A program made the position numbers and the translations under genes. A DNA stretch of 64,000 bases from Dirofilaria immitis (lineage: Eukaryota > Nematoda > Chromadorea > Rhabditida > Onchocercidae), in contig JAKNDB010000088.1 in NCBI GenBank assembly GCA_024305405.1, positions 1,506,001 through 1,570,000 on the forward strand, given 5' to 3'. Numbering within the stretch: the first letter of the stretch is position 1; the number at the start of each line of letters is the position of its first letter. A model generated the notes under the pieces. The model saw only the letters and a program-made list of their open reading frames with translations, was not told where the DNA came from and did no database searches. Positions 1 through 13,342 of this stretch are shown in pieces.

Positions 1-370
1 TGGAATTAAATGGTATTTAAATAATTATACAAAAAGTACTTAGTCATACAAATAGAAAACAAATCTTTTTTCTTCAAAATATTAGTTTCAATTATTATAT
101 CCAATTTATCATTTAGCATCAATTTCATCTTTACATCCCAAATTTAATAGTTTTTCGCTAATAATTCCAATTCTGATAACAGTATAATAATAATAATTTG
201 TTGGATATCAATGGATTAATTTATTATTTCTCATATTTTAATTAATAGAAACAACAAATAATTGGGTAAATTAATATAAAATGGATCAGCTGACTAATTT
301 ATTGCCTACTATAATTCAATTAATTGAAATAAAATGAAATTTTAATCAGAACTGAATTAATATAAAATTA
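1..370. other. AT-rich flank with no recognised gene
   Basis: This stretch lies 3' of the minus-strand cysteine-rich gene. It contains scattered AAT runs and no coding signal that I can support. It may hold the 3' UTR of that gene. Confidence 0.5.
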
Positions 371-1387
371 CTAACTTGTCGAAGATCGTTGATTACCGGA
401 TAAAACATCAATCAACTGTCCCTTACTTGCTTGACAAAGCGGACATTCATTACATTCATTAAAACAACCTGTTGCAAATATACAACTATAATCGATACCT
501 TTATCAAAATCATTGTATATTTGTTTGCTTAACAATGAACCATCAATTCCACCGTTAATATATGGTATCTGTTAATAAAATCCTGATTAAATTTGATAAA
601 TTATTGACTTTTCCAAAAAAAAAAACAATTCAATATTTAAAAGAAAATTTCTGTAAAAATTATAGCATTACCTAATTATAGTAATAAAAAAATTACAGTA
701 TATATTAATTATTTAATATTCGTTCTCTTTCCACTTTCTTTTTTATCCAATTTTTAACAAGTGATTTTAAATTTTAAATATTTCTTATGCACGAATATTT
801 TTTGCTGCAGCAGTAGTGATAGTAAGGATTATAATAAAAATAATAATAACAAAAATGATAATAAGTAATAATAATAATAATAATAATAATGATAATAATA
901 ATAGTAATAGTGTAGTAATAATGTTAATAATAATATTAATAATAATAACAATAATAATAATGATAATAATAATGATATTATCATTGTTGTTAGTTTGAGA
1001 AGAAAATTATTTTCTAATTAATTATTCTTTCTAATAAATCATCTAGAGGAAAGTTATTATCGATTATTATTATTAGATCAATTCCCATCTATTACTTCTT
1101 TTTTCTCATTTTTTTCTAATTAATAAAAATTACAATATTTTAAACAAATATTTTTAAAATTCATCAAAAACTCTTAACAGTCTAATTCAATAAAAAAGAA
1201 AAAGAAAATCGAAAACAGAAAATAAAATAAAATAAAATAATTTAAATATAATACTTACCTGAAGACAATTGTTGCTATTAATACAAGTCAATAATTGATG
1301 ACAATTTTGAACGATTGTTCGATTAGCTATGATTGAGATAATAGGAAAAAGAAGGATGAAATCAGTAATAATGTGTAAATTAAGCAT
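371..1387 (-). CDS. Small secreted cysteine-rich protein, two exons
   Basis: Exon 1 runs 1387-1259 (43 codons) and ends in CAG|GTAAGTAT. Exon 2 runs 568-371, after an AACAG acceptor, and ends in TAG; the intron is phase 0. The predicted protein is 108 aa. Residues 1-21 are a hydrophobic signal-peptide-like segment. The mature part has eight cysteines, three in exon 1 (C29, C35, C41) and five packed in exon 2 (C72, C78, C82, C85, C88, in the motif CFNECNECPLC). An even cysteine count after a signal peptide suggests a disulfide-rich secreted protein. I do not recognise the family and assign no function. The intron carries an AAT microsatellite. The strong donor, clean acceptor and cysteine density argue for a real gene. 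An additional upstream exon cannot be excluded. Confidence 0.7.
833..975. repeat. AAT/TAATAA microsatellite in intron
   Basis: Nearly uninterrupted AAT triplets with occasional GAT, AGT and ACA. It lies inside the intron of the cysteine-rich gene. Open frames across it give only Asn- or Ile-rich peptides and are not genes. Confidence 0.85.
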
Positions 1388-3879
1388 TACGTGAAAAACA
1401 ATTATTCTACGTAAAAATTACGTTGAAAGCTCTGCGTAAGTCTAAAAAAATATGTTATCACTGTTCATTCTGTAACAGTTAACTAATTTCATTGTTTTAA
1501 GCAATGAAAAACCGCTGGAAATCATTGAATTATAGGAGATGGAGGAAATGAAGCGATCATTATTTCATCAAAACCATTTTTGTGTTAATTTAATTAATAC
1601 TGTTAATTAATTAATTGTATCAGAATAATGGTTGATTAAGCTAATAATTATGAGAAAGTTCAAAAGTTAAAAAAGTTATAAAGTTATAAACAAAGGAAGT
1701 TAGGAAATTATAAACAATAAGTTCCAATGATAACGGTTGATGAGAGGAATTAAAATTTAAAATATAATATACGAATTGGAATCCAGTTGTCGCATAAATT
1801 GCTAATTACCGAAAATTTAAAAAAAAAATAAGTATAAATTGATTACAATAACTTAATTAGAAATTGATAATTCTAATTATTACCATAATTTATTTTTAGA
1901 TTAAAAATAATAGAAATTCAATTTCTATCAATTTTTAACATGCAAGAATTTATTATAGTAACTCAGGTAGAAATTGATTATAGTGACTCAGGTTGATATT
2001 GATTATAATAACTCTTTTTTGATAGAATTGATTAGTTAATTAGTTTTTACATATCTTTTAAAATCAATTTAATAATGAAGCATTAAAAAGATTTAACAAT
2101 CAATAAATATCTTATTCAATTTATTACGATATAATATTATTGTAATCAAAGAAAACAAAAACGAAAAATTATGGATTGGAATAAGATGCGAATAAAATTT
2201 ATATTAAATAAAGGAAAAAGAACAGTAACAGAAAATTCAAATTTAAATTTTTCTTTTTATTTCATCAATACAATAATAGTATTGAAATTTTTCTGAGAAT
2301 AATCCCATCGATAATAAAGAAAATGCAAAGAGAGAATAACAATGATAATAATAATAATAACGATAGCGATAATGATAGCGATAACAATAACATGATTATT
2401 GAGAATGAAAAAAGAAGCGCAAAAAAAAACAGTAACAATATTGATGATGATATGACAATAGCGATAAGAATTAATAATAATGATAACGATGTAAGAGATA
2501 AGAAAGATTAGGCATTTAATTTGCCTTATTCTTGCATACTTTAAAATATATCAAAAATTTTTCTCATATTTAAACAAAATTTTGTTAAGCAAAAAAAAAA
2601 GAAATGAGAACAAACAAAGACATTCAATCATCAGCTTTCCTTGATTTAGTTAATTTTATTTTATAAAATCAACATCAATTAACGTTTCCTCTTTTTTCTT
2701 CATTCTCTTCCTCTCTCTCTCTCTTTTCTCTCTGTCTTTTTCTCTCTCTCTCTTTCTCTTAAAATTTTCTCTTTAATCTTAAAAAAAAGGAAACGTGAAA
2801 TCTTGTTTTAATTTGAATCTTATCATTTCAGCTTTTATTTCGATTTTTTTCCTATTTCACTCTTTTTTCACACATATACCCCAATTTATTATTTTTTTGG
2901 AATACGAGGAAATTTTGGTTACAAATGATTAAATGATTAAGTGATTAAATGATTAAATGATTAAATGATTCTTTTTATTTTATTGCATTTTAATTTCTTA
3001 TTAATCCAAAATAAAATGAAATAAATTATTAGCTTAAAATTAATAGTTTGAATAAATGTTGAAAATAATTAAAATTGGAAAATTGATAAATGTATTTTGA
3101 AAAATATTTATTAAATTATTTGCTAATTTTAATCATTTAATATAATTATGCTAATAGATGATAAAAATAAGATTAAATTAAACCTAATTAGGTAAATAAA
3201 TTTAATTGGATTAGGTATAAAATTAAATTAAAATTAAATTTTAATTTTTCAGATTTATTACAATAAATGGATAAAGTTCAAAAGCAAATTAAAATAAGAA
3301 ATGGAAACAGATTGAATTTAGACTTAATTCTAAATTATCATTTTATGTAAAATGAAACTGACAGTTTTTGAGTTTAATTAATAAAATTTTGTGTTGCATA
3401 CAGCAATCAAAAATTTCGATAAATAAAGACAACATTTTGAAATCAATTAATTATTATATTAAATTTAAATTTAAAATTGATAAGTCAAATAATTGACAAG
3501 CAATTTAGAAAATAAAGTATTAAGAAAAGTTATGTAAAATAATAAAGTTTTAACGAATTTTTTAAGAAAAAGTAATAAAACTGATTAATCGTTAAAATGA
3601 ATTTAAAATTTTTAATTTCGTAATTAATAAATCAAATAATCGAATATGAATAATAGAAGTGTTTCACAAAATTAAATTTTAAAAGAAATCAAAATGAAAT
3701 AACAAAAATTAAAACATATATGATATGTGATAATTGTGAAAATGAGTTTTAAATTTTAATTTCTAATTTGATAAATACAAACAATTCGATGTAAAAATAA
3801 TGAACACAGATGATCGATTTATGTGCATACTTAATAAATGATTTAAAAATGAAATATCGGCCTAAAAAAATTTTAATGG

Positions 3880-4072
3880 CAAAAAATTTAGTTAGAAATT
3901 GATAAAATTTATCAGTAAAAAATTTATAAATTAACGAAAAAGTTTATTCAGAAATTGATGAAATTCATCAGCAAAAAAATGATGAAAAAATTTATTTAGG
4001 AATTGATAAAGTTTGTCAGCAAAGAAGATAATGTAAAAATTTAGTTAGAAATTGATAAAATTTAAATTTAAA
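3880..4072. repeat. Degenerate tandem repeat, about 60 bp unit
   Basis: The core words GAAATTGATAAAATTTATCAG and AAAAAATTTATTTAG recur about three to four times with drift. It is non-coding and lies between genes. Confidence 0.5.
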
Positions 4073-4245
4073 AAATGTTCCACTAGATTAAATATAACAT
4101 ACACATGCATCAATTAATTTTTCAATAAAACATCTCTTCTTTACTAAACATTATTTTATCAAAATTTATTCATACTGGTTTTATTTTTCCTATTTTATTT
4201 ACTATTATTTATTTCTTCTTCTTCTCTCACTTTTAATCTTCTTAT

Positions 4246-4275
4246 TTTTTCATGATAAATTTTTATCATGAAAAA
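4246..4275. repeat. Short inverted repeat (hairpin)
   Basis: The arms TTTTCATGATAAA and TTATCATGAAAA face each other across a few T residues. It is intergenic with no adjacent gene, so it is reported as structure only. Confidence 0.6.
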
Positions 4276-5516
4276 GAAGGAAGAACAACGATTAGCAATA
4301 ACATGTTTTTTTTTTAAGAATCTTTCAGCAAAAAAAGAAGAAAAAGAATAAAAATTTCATAAAAAATATTTGATAAAAATAAGAATTTTATAAATCATAA
4401 AAAAATATTATTTTTGTGTTTGAATTTATAAAAAATTTGTAAAATTCATATTTAAAAAAAATTAAATTTTTTTCTTTATTTAATCAAATGAAAATTTCAT
4501 TTATTTTCAATTAAAGAAAGAATTAATCAAAAATGTATTAAATTAGCATTTTCGAAAAACTAATTTTCTTTTTAATTTCTGAAGGCATTTGTTTTGTTTG
4601 ATATCTTTATTTATTATTATTATTATTATAGATTTTTAGTAAGAAAAAAGAGGAGTTAAATTTGTTTTAGTATTTCGTTTATGATTATAATTAGCATATT
4701 TATTTTGGATAAAAAAATTAACTATAAATTGATAATTTATGCTTAATAATGTCTGATTTATCAGTAATCTAATTTTTATATTTTGTTAAAAGTCGATAAA
4801 AACTTTAATAAATTTTAAGTAAAACTTTATTCAATTTAATTTTAGTGTTTTTTAAAATTTACATGTAGTTGAACATAAGGAAAAACAGATTTTCTAAAAT
4901 AATAAAAATAAAAATTATGTATATATGTATATGACAATATTTTTTTATTCAAATTCAAATCGAATTTTTCGATAGGAAATTTTCATTTGCATTTCGGACC
5001 GTGAAATATACTTGTTCATCTGCAGGTCTGAGTAAATGATTGTAATTTTCGTGCGGCTTTTCTTTTGTTGTTACTATTATTTGCTTGGGGATTCTTGTGG
5101 GTTCAATTTTAGGTTAATTTTAGGGTTGGGCAAACAAGTAACAGTGTTATTATGTAGTATAGTTAAATAGATAGGGACAGAATAGAATGGATATTATAGT
5201 ATATGGATAAAGTAAATATAGATAATTCAGAATAATTTTAGTGAGTAAATAATGGTATGGATTGTGCGGATAAATTGATAAGAATAGTATAGAATAAATA
5301 TTGTAGTATAAATGCTATAAATATGGATAGTGTAAAAATTCATAAATAAATCAAGTTAATTTCAGAAATGTGTAGGGAAGTAGTATTGTGGATAGTATAA
5401 TATAGATAGTATGAAACAGCTAGCGTAGTATAGATGTCATGAACATGAATAATAGAACTATAGACAATTTATAAATAGCATACGTATAAATGATGTAGAT
5501 GCTGATAATTAGGTTA

Positions 5517-5537
5517 ATTTTTAGAATCGATGAAAGA
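5517..5537 (+). promoter_or_regulatory. Likely trans-splice acceptor upstream of NAA10
   Basis: TTAATTTTTAG ends at 5524, 13 bases before the NAA10 start codon. No upstream exon is visible, which fits a spliced-leader acceptor giving a very short 5' UTR. A three-codon upstream reading frame (ATGAAAGAATGA) at about 5529 overlaps the leader. This is inference from position and consensus. Confidence 0.45.
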
Positions 5538-6896
5538 ATGAATCTTCGCGTAGCAAAAGCGGATGATTTACTGAATACGCAACATTGCAATTTATTATGT
5601 TTGCCGGAAAATTACCAAATGAAATATTATTTTTATCATGCCTTGTCATGGCCACAGTTATCTTATGTTGCGGAGGATGATAAGGTAGGAGAATATTGAT
5701 TTTCAGTGGTAATCAGTAATGATAAATTATGAATGATAATCATTAATGATAAATTACGAACATTTTACCTTCTTTGATGTATGAAGTGAAAAATGATATC
5801 ATACCTAAATGATATTCTTTCTATGCCTCTTCTTGACTATTTGTAAGGACAATAAATCGGTTGATAGTGATAAGATAAAAAGTGTAAGATTCGATATTTC
5901 ATAACATGTCTTAAATATGACTAGCACCGAATTTATTAAAAGTTTTGGTGTAACTCTTAGGCGTTTAATCCTAATAAATTGGTAATTGATACTTGAAAAA
6001 GATTTCTCTAAAATAAATAGTGGATATATTAAAGAAAATCATTGATGCACTAGAGAAAAAATGAAAAATGTGTCATTCGAATCTGTGAGAGGTGAATGAT
6101 ATTACTAATGAGATTATTTAGAATTTTGAGATTCTCTAAAGATTCAATGTGAAATTTTCATTCTCGACGCAGTTAAACGATCCTTCGTTTTTTTTGCAAA
6201 ATCAGGTTCTAATTACGAATTTCCGACTCTTTTAAAGAGTTATATTTCAATTATTGCATTTTTTCTCTCGAATTCAATTATTTAATTGATTTTTAGGGTA
6301 ACATTGTCGGCTATGTATTGGCAAAAATGGAAGAAGAAGCAGATGATGAGCCGCATGGTCATATTACTTCATTGGCAGTTAAACGTTCATATCGTCGTCT
6401 TGGTCTTGCCCAAAAGTTGATGGATCAAACAGCTCGTGCAATGATTGAAACATTCAATGCCCGCTATGTATCGCTTCACGTACGTGTCTCAAATAGAGCT
6501 GCGTTGAATCTTTATCAGGTCTTTTATCCTAACACTTTGTATCTCTTAACATTAATAATTTAAATTGACAGAAAGATAAAACTCAAGTATAGTCATTGAA
6601 GCATCTAAATACGTGGAAAATCTTCTTTAAATTTGAAATTGAAAAATTGTTTAGCCGATTAATAAAGTAAGGAAAAGATAACCGTGTCAAATGATGAAAT
6701 TTTTTTGCAGAATACATTGAAATTTGAAATTTCTGATATAGAGCCGAAATATTACGCCGATGGTGAAGATGCTTATGCGATGAAACGTCCGCTGGTGCAA
6801 TTTGCAATGGAAAACAATATTGAACCAGCTGATAGGAAAGCATTTTTTAGTACCAAAGAAGAAAGAGAACATGCAAGGAAGCAGAAAAACAATTAA
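5538..6896 (+). CDS. NAA10: N-alpha-acetyltransferase 10, catalytic subunit of NatA
   Basis: NAA10 (ARD1) is the GNAT-fold subunit of the ribosome-associated NatA complex. With NAA15 it acetylates N-terminal Ser, Ala, Thr, Gly, Val and Cys after Met removal. There are three exons: 5538-5684, 6297-6518 and 6711-6896, with phase 0 introns, giving 184 aa. The N-terminus [20 protein letters not shown], followed by [14 protein letters not shown] and [13 protein letters not shown], matches the metazoan NAA10 signature almost residue for residue. The acetyl-CoA-binding Q/RxxGxG/A motif is RRLGLA at residues 82-87, preceded by [12 protein letters not shown]. The C-terminal end of the fold reads [18 protein letters not shown]. 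The start is the ATG that aligns with the family's N-terminus, although the frame is open further upstream. The tail after residue 150 is short and charged, shorter than in vertebrate NAA10. No frameshift is seen. Confidence 0.97.
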
Positions 6897-6988
6897 TATT
6901 TTCGTTAATTGTTTGAAATATCAAAATATGGTATATTAGGATTTATGCTTGCTAACTGATATGAAATAATTTTAAAATCTTTTTGATA

Positions 6989-6994
6989 AATAAA
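6989..6994 (+). promoter_or_regulatory. Poly(A) signal candidate for NAA10
   Basis: An AATAAA hexamer lies about 93 bases after the NAA10 stop codon, in a plausible 3' UTR. In such AT-rich DNA the hexamer is common, so the support is positional only. Confidence 0.4.
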
Positions 6995-9444
6995 TGTACT
7001 TCGAATTAAGGATTTCGAAAATGTGCAAATTTCGAGTTAAATTTTACTTTGTTGCTCAATTTTAATTTTTCTGCTGCTTATGCAGAAAATCTGATGTTTG
7101 TAATTTCGTCTTTTATTTTTATATCTTCTTCTGTTTTTGGGACATTGATGAAATTATGGACAAATTCTTTTTGATATTTGTCAAAAAATTTCCATCGATC
7201 ATCAAAGTGTTTTACTTTTGCAAATATGTTACTATGTACTGTAATAATTGACGCTTCATTAAATTTGTAAACATTGGTGGTGTACTACTATTATAGTTAA
7301 CAGCATATAGTGCAGCTGGCTATTATTATCGAGATTTTCATAACTGAATGGGTGCTAAAAGTAATAATTGACGATGAGAAATTCTCGAAAAAATTTCAAG
7401 GGAGAAGAATTTTTTTTCATACTTTATTTATTAACAAACAATATTGACGGAAATTGAATTGCAATTCATAATAGATAAATGAATAAGATTCGATGAATAA
7501 TTAATTGATTTCGAATGCTGAAATTCTATTATTTCTTCCGATGAATTTTACATGCCTTCGGAAATCTTCCGTATCATACATTCAATGCACAACTTCTACA
7601 TTTAATAGATTTAAAAATTTTTTAAATAATCTTATTATATTACTGTTATTTGATATTTCCAAAAAAATAACGAATATGTTTATCAATCAAATTTTGTATG
7701 ATAACAATATATATTAATGCATTAATTAAACATTTTATAAGCTTAGTTCTTCTTGAAATGCGTTATGACAATAATTTTGAATGTTTCCTTCTTTTTTTTC
7801 TATTTGACTTTTACACTTAGCTGATATTTTACTTTGAACACTAATATAATTAATATACGTTTTGAAATCGGTTTTTTTATCATTTCATCATTTAACATAA
7901 AATTTGATATGTAGGAATGAATTCAATATTTGAATTTCAAAAAGTTAAACTTCAAGGGTAACATCGTACAACAATCTATAATTATATTATGTTTGACTAA
8001 AAATTAGTGATAATTAATGATTAGATTTGTTAGATGCCTTTAACGAAAAAAAACAAATTGTAATAATACTTTTTCATCAAATGTACTGAAACAAAAAAAA
8101 GGCAACAACAATTTCAGGCAATTTTGCAAAATAATTTGCAAAAAAAAGTGTGCACAAATGTTTGGCAAATTTATCACATTTAGGGAAAGAAAAAAAAGCA
8201 ATAATTTCAGGTAATTTTGTAAATGTTTGCAAAAATGTTAGAAAGATGTTGAGGAAGAAAAAGAAGACAATAAACAATAAACAATAAACAATAAACAATT
8301 GATCTCTTATCATACATATATATATATATATATATATTTAAGAAAAAATGTGACAATTTTAGGTAATTTTATGAATTATTTCTAAAAAAAGAAAAATTGT
8401 GAAATTTCAAATAATATATAAAATGAGAAATTAAAATTTTATATTAAAATATTTTCTTTTCTTTTTTTTCTTTTCTAATAAACAAATAAATAAATACTTT
8501 CCCATAATATATGCTTTATATATGATTTCTTTTAAACTTTTTCATTTTTTCTTTCTTTTTTTTTTGAAATAAATTAAAAGCAAAAAAATATTTTGTCATA
8601 TAATTAATTGTTTTTTTTATTTATATTTTATCATTTTATTTTAAATCAATTACAAACTGTTTAATTTAATATTATTAAAAGAAAAAACAATCAAAAATGA
8701 TCTCTTCAATTAGTATTGATATATAAAGATGATAAAGATTGAAAATATATTTAATATATAGTTGATTTGTAAATTTTACTAATAAATTTATTCTTTTATC
8801 CTATATATGTATATTTGATAGATTATTTTAAATAATATAAATGTTTATTTTTATAATCATCAAAATAATATTAAATGTAATTTAATTAATTAGATAATAC
8901 AAATAGGATGACCTATTTTATTAGTTAATGCAATGTAGAAATGATGAACGATTGAAATAAATTAATATATGATTGATTTGTAAGTATTAAATGTTTTACA
9001 AATTTCAATTAAATTATATTTAGATTAAAAGACGAGTTAAATTAAGAATAATTAATCTTATCACTTTTTATCAATTACATATACTTATATATATGATTTT
9101 AATTTATCAATTATATATATGATTTTAAATGATATTAAAAAATAATATATAAATAATAATAGCAAATATTTCAAGAAATATCAATTTAATTAATCAAATG
9201 CATACTCTTGAAAAGAGTATAATTAGCATATCGAGAATTATATGATATAATAATATCATTTTTTAATAAGCATAATTTTATCACATATCAAATTTTTCAC
9301 TTTCCTTTATACTGTTTTATTAAAAAAACAAATTAATTGAAGCTTTCCTTAAAAAATAAAAAGAAAAGAAAACGTCCTAATAATTGCGAACATTTTAAAT
9401 TCACATCTATCCATATCATATCAATTATTGATTACTGTTATTTA
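6995..9444. other. Intergenic AT-rich DNA between convergent genes
   Basis: This lies between the 3' ends of NAA10 (plus) and the repeat-protein gene (minus). No gene is supported. It contains a degenerate repeat at about 8090-8240 built on CAATTTCAGGCAATTTTGCAAA, a short AATAAAC array at 8268-8298 and a TA run at 8313-8336. Confidence 0.6.
8268..8336. repeat. AATAAAC 7-mer array followed by TA run
   Basis: Four to five direct copies of AATAAAC are followed, after 20 bases, by about 11 TA dinucleotides. Confidence 0.8.
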
Positions 9445-12400
9445 TCACCATCTTTTCTTATCAGCGCCAAAGATATCTTGATTTACAGCTGCTAATGTTT
9501 GGTAATTTGGATCAAATGTTCCAGCCTATATAATATGAATCGATTTATACTTTTTTTTTGAAGTTGGTCAGTACAATTTCTCTTTTCATGATATTAATAA
9601 AAAATTTTATAATGGATGTTTTTCAAAAATTAATGGATACGATATTTTCAATATATAACTTTAAGTAGATATAGTATTTCCAAATGATAGTAATCTCAAG
9701 AAATATTGAAATATTCCGTTTATCTGTTAGTGTACAGTATAATCCATGAGATGGGAAAATAATATAAACTACTGTAAGACTTCAATCTGTCTAATAATAC
9801 AATCTTTTCAATGGATAACTAAGTATAAAATGTTAAAATATTCCTTCTATCTAATTAACGCAATATTTATAATGGATAGCAAATGAAATGCGAACTATTA
9901 TAACATTTCTGTCTAAATGATTATACGATATTTTTTACCGTATAATAAAATGGATATATAGTTATAGCATATTTATGATGCCCTAGTATCGTGCTTTTCC
10001 TCATCATTTTTAATCGAATATAGGTTAATCGATGGTCTAACCTGATATTAATGATAACAATTCAATAATAATGAAAGGATTTACTTTTCTATCTTGCTGA
10101 TCAGGTGCTCGAATATTTATTTCTTGGCCAAGTTTTTTATCAGCACCAAAGATATCTTGATTTACCGCAGCTAATGTTTGATAATTAGGATCAAATGTAT
10201 CTGCCTATTATAATTATAAATTCATTTCGTATTATTAATATAATATATACTGATATATTTGTTCTATCCTTTTTTTAAAAAAACATTTCATATTTCAGTT
10301 TAATAGTGAAAAAGTAATTATATAATATATCTTTTTTTTCTTTTTATACTTGGTGATAATTAATTATTTCATAAATTAATTATTTCATAAGCTAATTAAC
10401 ATCAAAAATGACAAATATAAATATATTTATGCTTTTTTTTGTTTTGTAATTTGTAGTAATTAAATTGATTTGGAAATTAATAAAATAATTATTAAAAATA
10501 ACAAATATGTTAATTTAATTAATTTTTAATTAAAAATAAGATTTTTTCTTTACGATACCTTTCCTTGTGGTATAGTTGGTGCACGAATAGGTGCAGGTAA
10601 ATTAGCTTTTCGATCTGCACCAAAAATATCACCACCAATACCAGCTAATGTCTAAAGTAAGATTTTCATTCCTAGCAAAGACTACGAAGATGTATTTAAA
10701 ATTTTTTGAAAAATTAATTTTTCAATTATTTAAGTTTATTTTTATTTTCCGATAATTTCTTAATTTTTTTGAATTTTATTTTATTTTTTCTCATTATATA
10801 TAACGTAAATTTTATGGAAACTTCGAGATTTTTCCTTATTCTTTTTAAATTTTATAATGAATTACTTGATAATTTGGATCGAATGTACCAGCCACACCAC
10901 CTTGTTCAATTGGTTTCTTTGGCTCAATACCACCGATTGCTTTATCTGCTCCAAATATATCAGCGCCTATACCGGCCAAAGTCTAAGTTTATAACAATGC
11001 TTATTTTAAAATTTATAAAATACGTATAGGAATATTTTTAAAGATAAATTCGAATATAACCCGACTATGCCATCTTGATCAATTGATAATTTCTTAAATC
11101 AGAATATATTGATTGGTAAAAAATTTTCAAATATTAAAATGCTCGATTTTATTTTTTTTCAACATTTGAATTTATCAACAGATGAATAAAATTTAGATTC
11201 GTAGATTTTATTTCCAAAAAAAAAACTTTGAAAAATAAATAATCGATAAAAATTGAGATTAAATATTATATTTGTTTATTTTTTAAAAAAATCATTCGAT
11301 TATGATATGATAAAGATTTAATTTTGATTTTTAATTTTACCTGATAATTTGGATCATGTGTACCAGCCATTCCACCTCCTGCTGGTGGTATTGGTAACAC
11401 TGCTGGACTACCACCAATTTTCTTATCACCACCAAATATATCAGCACCAATACCAGCCAAAGTCTGAATAACATATGAGTTATGAAACGAAGATAAATGA
11501 AAATAATCTAACTGAAATAAAATATTTTTAAATAAATACTTAGTAAAAATTAAATTATTTATTTAAATTTTCGTTAAATACTGTAAAGGACAATAATATA
11601 AGTTATTATTGTTACTGTTAAAAATATACAATATCAATATTTTTCAGTATTTAATATAAGTTATTAAAATCTACTATATATTAGAACTTAAAAATATTAT
11701 AATTCTATCATTGATTAATCAAAAATCATCAATTAGCAATAAATTAAAAATATCAATGAAAATACAATTAATTAGAAAAAAATTTTTTTCTATTTTCTAT
11801 TTCCAATAAGTTTTTATTTTTTTTCAAATTTAAATATTAGAAAATAATTCAATAATGGAATGTACTAAAATTCATTTTTAAGTTTTTTATTAAATTATAA
11901 TTTAATAATTTAGCTAATAATCGTTGAGATAAAATAAAAAAAGATAATATTACTTGATAATTTGGATCATGCGTACCGGCCATACCACCTTGCAATGGCG
12001 GTTTTGGTAGTTCAAGAGGTGGTAAAGGTTGTGCAGGTTGTTGTGGTTGTTTACGACTTTTCCGAGCTTTTGCTATAATATAAATTTTATCATAATAATT
12101 TAAATTTTAAATCAATTTATCAATTTTGATAAATTTAACAACTTTTAACATTGTTTCATCCAAATTCTCGCCATTATCATCATCATCATCAGCTTCAGAA
12201 CTTGATTTCTTTTTTTCTTCTTCTTTTTCTTCTTTTTCTTCTTCTTCATATTTAAATAAGCTTATCAATAAAATGATATGTTTTAACTAATCGATAGAAA
12301 TTTAATATATTTTAATTATCTGATAAATACAAACTGATCGAAAAAATTTTCACTAAATCGAATTTATTTTAATTATTGGTTAACATTAATTATGCAAATT

Positions 12401-13078
12401 CTGATTTTATTATAATTCCACCAATTCCAGTTAATCAAACTTTCTTTTTAATTCATTCATTCATTTACTCATGTTTAAATAAATTTATCAATTAGCGGAA
12501 ATTTCAAAAAATTATTTGATAAAAAAATTGATCAAGAAAATTTGTAAATTGAATTAAATTATTTTTCAATTAATGTTAAAAAATGAATTCTATGCTTATT
12601 ATATTCAATTTTGCTAATCAAATTTTTTCTCACTTGATAATTCTTTCATTATCATTATGAATAGTTCATTTAAGCTTTATCAATTTTTCATTTATTCTTA
12701 TCAATTTAAGTCAAATTTTATCATAAAGTTTCTTTTTAATTTTAAATTTAATTAAAAGAATAATAAATCAAAAATTAATTATATATTTTAGCAAAAATAT
12801 TTTTAAATTAATTTAAAATTTATTTTTATTTAATCAAATTATAATATATTTTGTTTAAGAAATTTTTAATTTTTAATTTAAATTTAAAATTTAAAAAAAT
12901 GAAATAAAATTAGAAATTAAATTAATTTTTATAAGAATAGAATAATATAAAAGAATAATAATACCTTACGACAACAGCAACATATTGGTAATGTATATGT
13001 TACAATTGGTAGAAATTGTAGCATAATATAAGTGATGATAATTAATGAAATGAGAAATTCGAGTAATGATGATGACAT
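9445..13078 (-). CDS. Secreted or membrane-anchored DPNYQ/DIFGADK repeat protein, seven exons
   Basis: On the minus strand the exons are 13078-12970, 12072-11954, 11463-11341, 10982-10866, 10651-10559, 10204-10085 and 9525-9445. All join in frame (phase 1 for the first intron, phase 0 for the rest) to give 253 aa. Residues 1-32 are very hydrophobic (a signal peptide or anchor) and end in four cysteines, then a basic and Gln/Pro-rich spacer. The body is a repeat with consensus AGTxDPNYQ-TLAGIGxDIFGADK plus a variable Pro-rich linker. Exon 2 has only the DPNYQ half; exons 3 and 4 each encode one full unit; exon 5 keeps the TLAGIGGDIFGADR half; exons 6 and 7 carry AxTFDPNYQTLAAVNQDIFGADKK without an intron at the Q-T junction. 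The protein ends shortly after the last DIFGADKKR. I do not know a function; a structural or surface role is only a guess. An acidic open stretch in intron 1 (about 12145-12250) is left out because the exon 1-exon 2 join is in frame without it. Confidence 0.8.
12144..12254 (-). other. Open acidic Glu/Lys/Asp-rich stretch inside intron 1
   Basis: On the minus strand one frame reads a long Glu/Lys run, then Ser-rich and Asp-rich residues (KSSSEADDDDDNGENLDE). There is no convincing acceptor and it is not needed to keep the host gene in frame. It could be a cassette exon or simple GAA/GAT repeat DNA. I favour the latter. Confidence 0.3.
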
Positions 13079-13342
13079 TTTTGATAAATGTCACATTGAT
13101 TAATTAATTTTTAAATAATTCTCTTTTTTCTTTTTTCATAAATTTGCTCCTTTTTTTTCCCCTTTCCTTCTTTTTCCCTCTTCCACTTTCGTTCTCTTTT
13201 GCTTTTTTCTTTTTTCTTTTGCTATATCCAAAATACGTATAATTTTGATTATCTGAAAAAAATAATAGAAATATTTTTATATAGTTATTATGTTAGGCTT
13301 AATATGAGTAATCAGTATTAGGATAAAACTTTTACAATTAGA

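Larger units (their letters stand above)
1388..5516. other. Intergenic AT-rich DNA between divergent genes
   Basis: I see no supported gene in this stretch. It separates the minus-strand cysteine-rich gene from plus-strand NAA10, so it should contain both promoters. It holds AAT-like runs near 2340-2480, a CT-rich tract at about 2700-2770, an 8-bp GATTAAAT array (about 2926-2970) and a degenerate repeat of about 60 bp at 3880-4070. From 5150 to 5480 there are many degenerate GATAGTATA-like words just upstream of NAA10. Confidence 0.6.

Noticed and set aside
6583..6872. Two antisense frames over NAA10 exon 3
   Set aside because: They are shadows of the conserved plus-strand coding exon.
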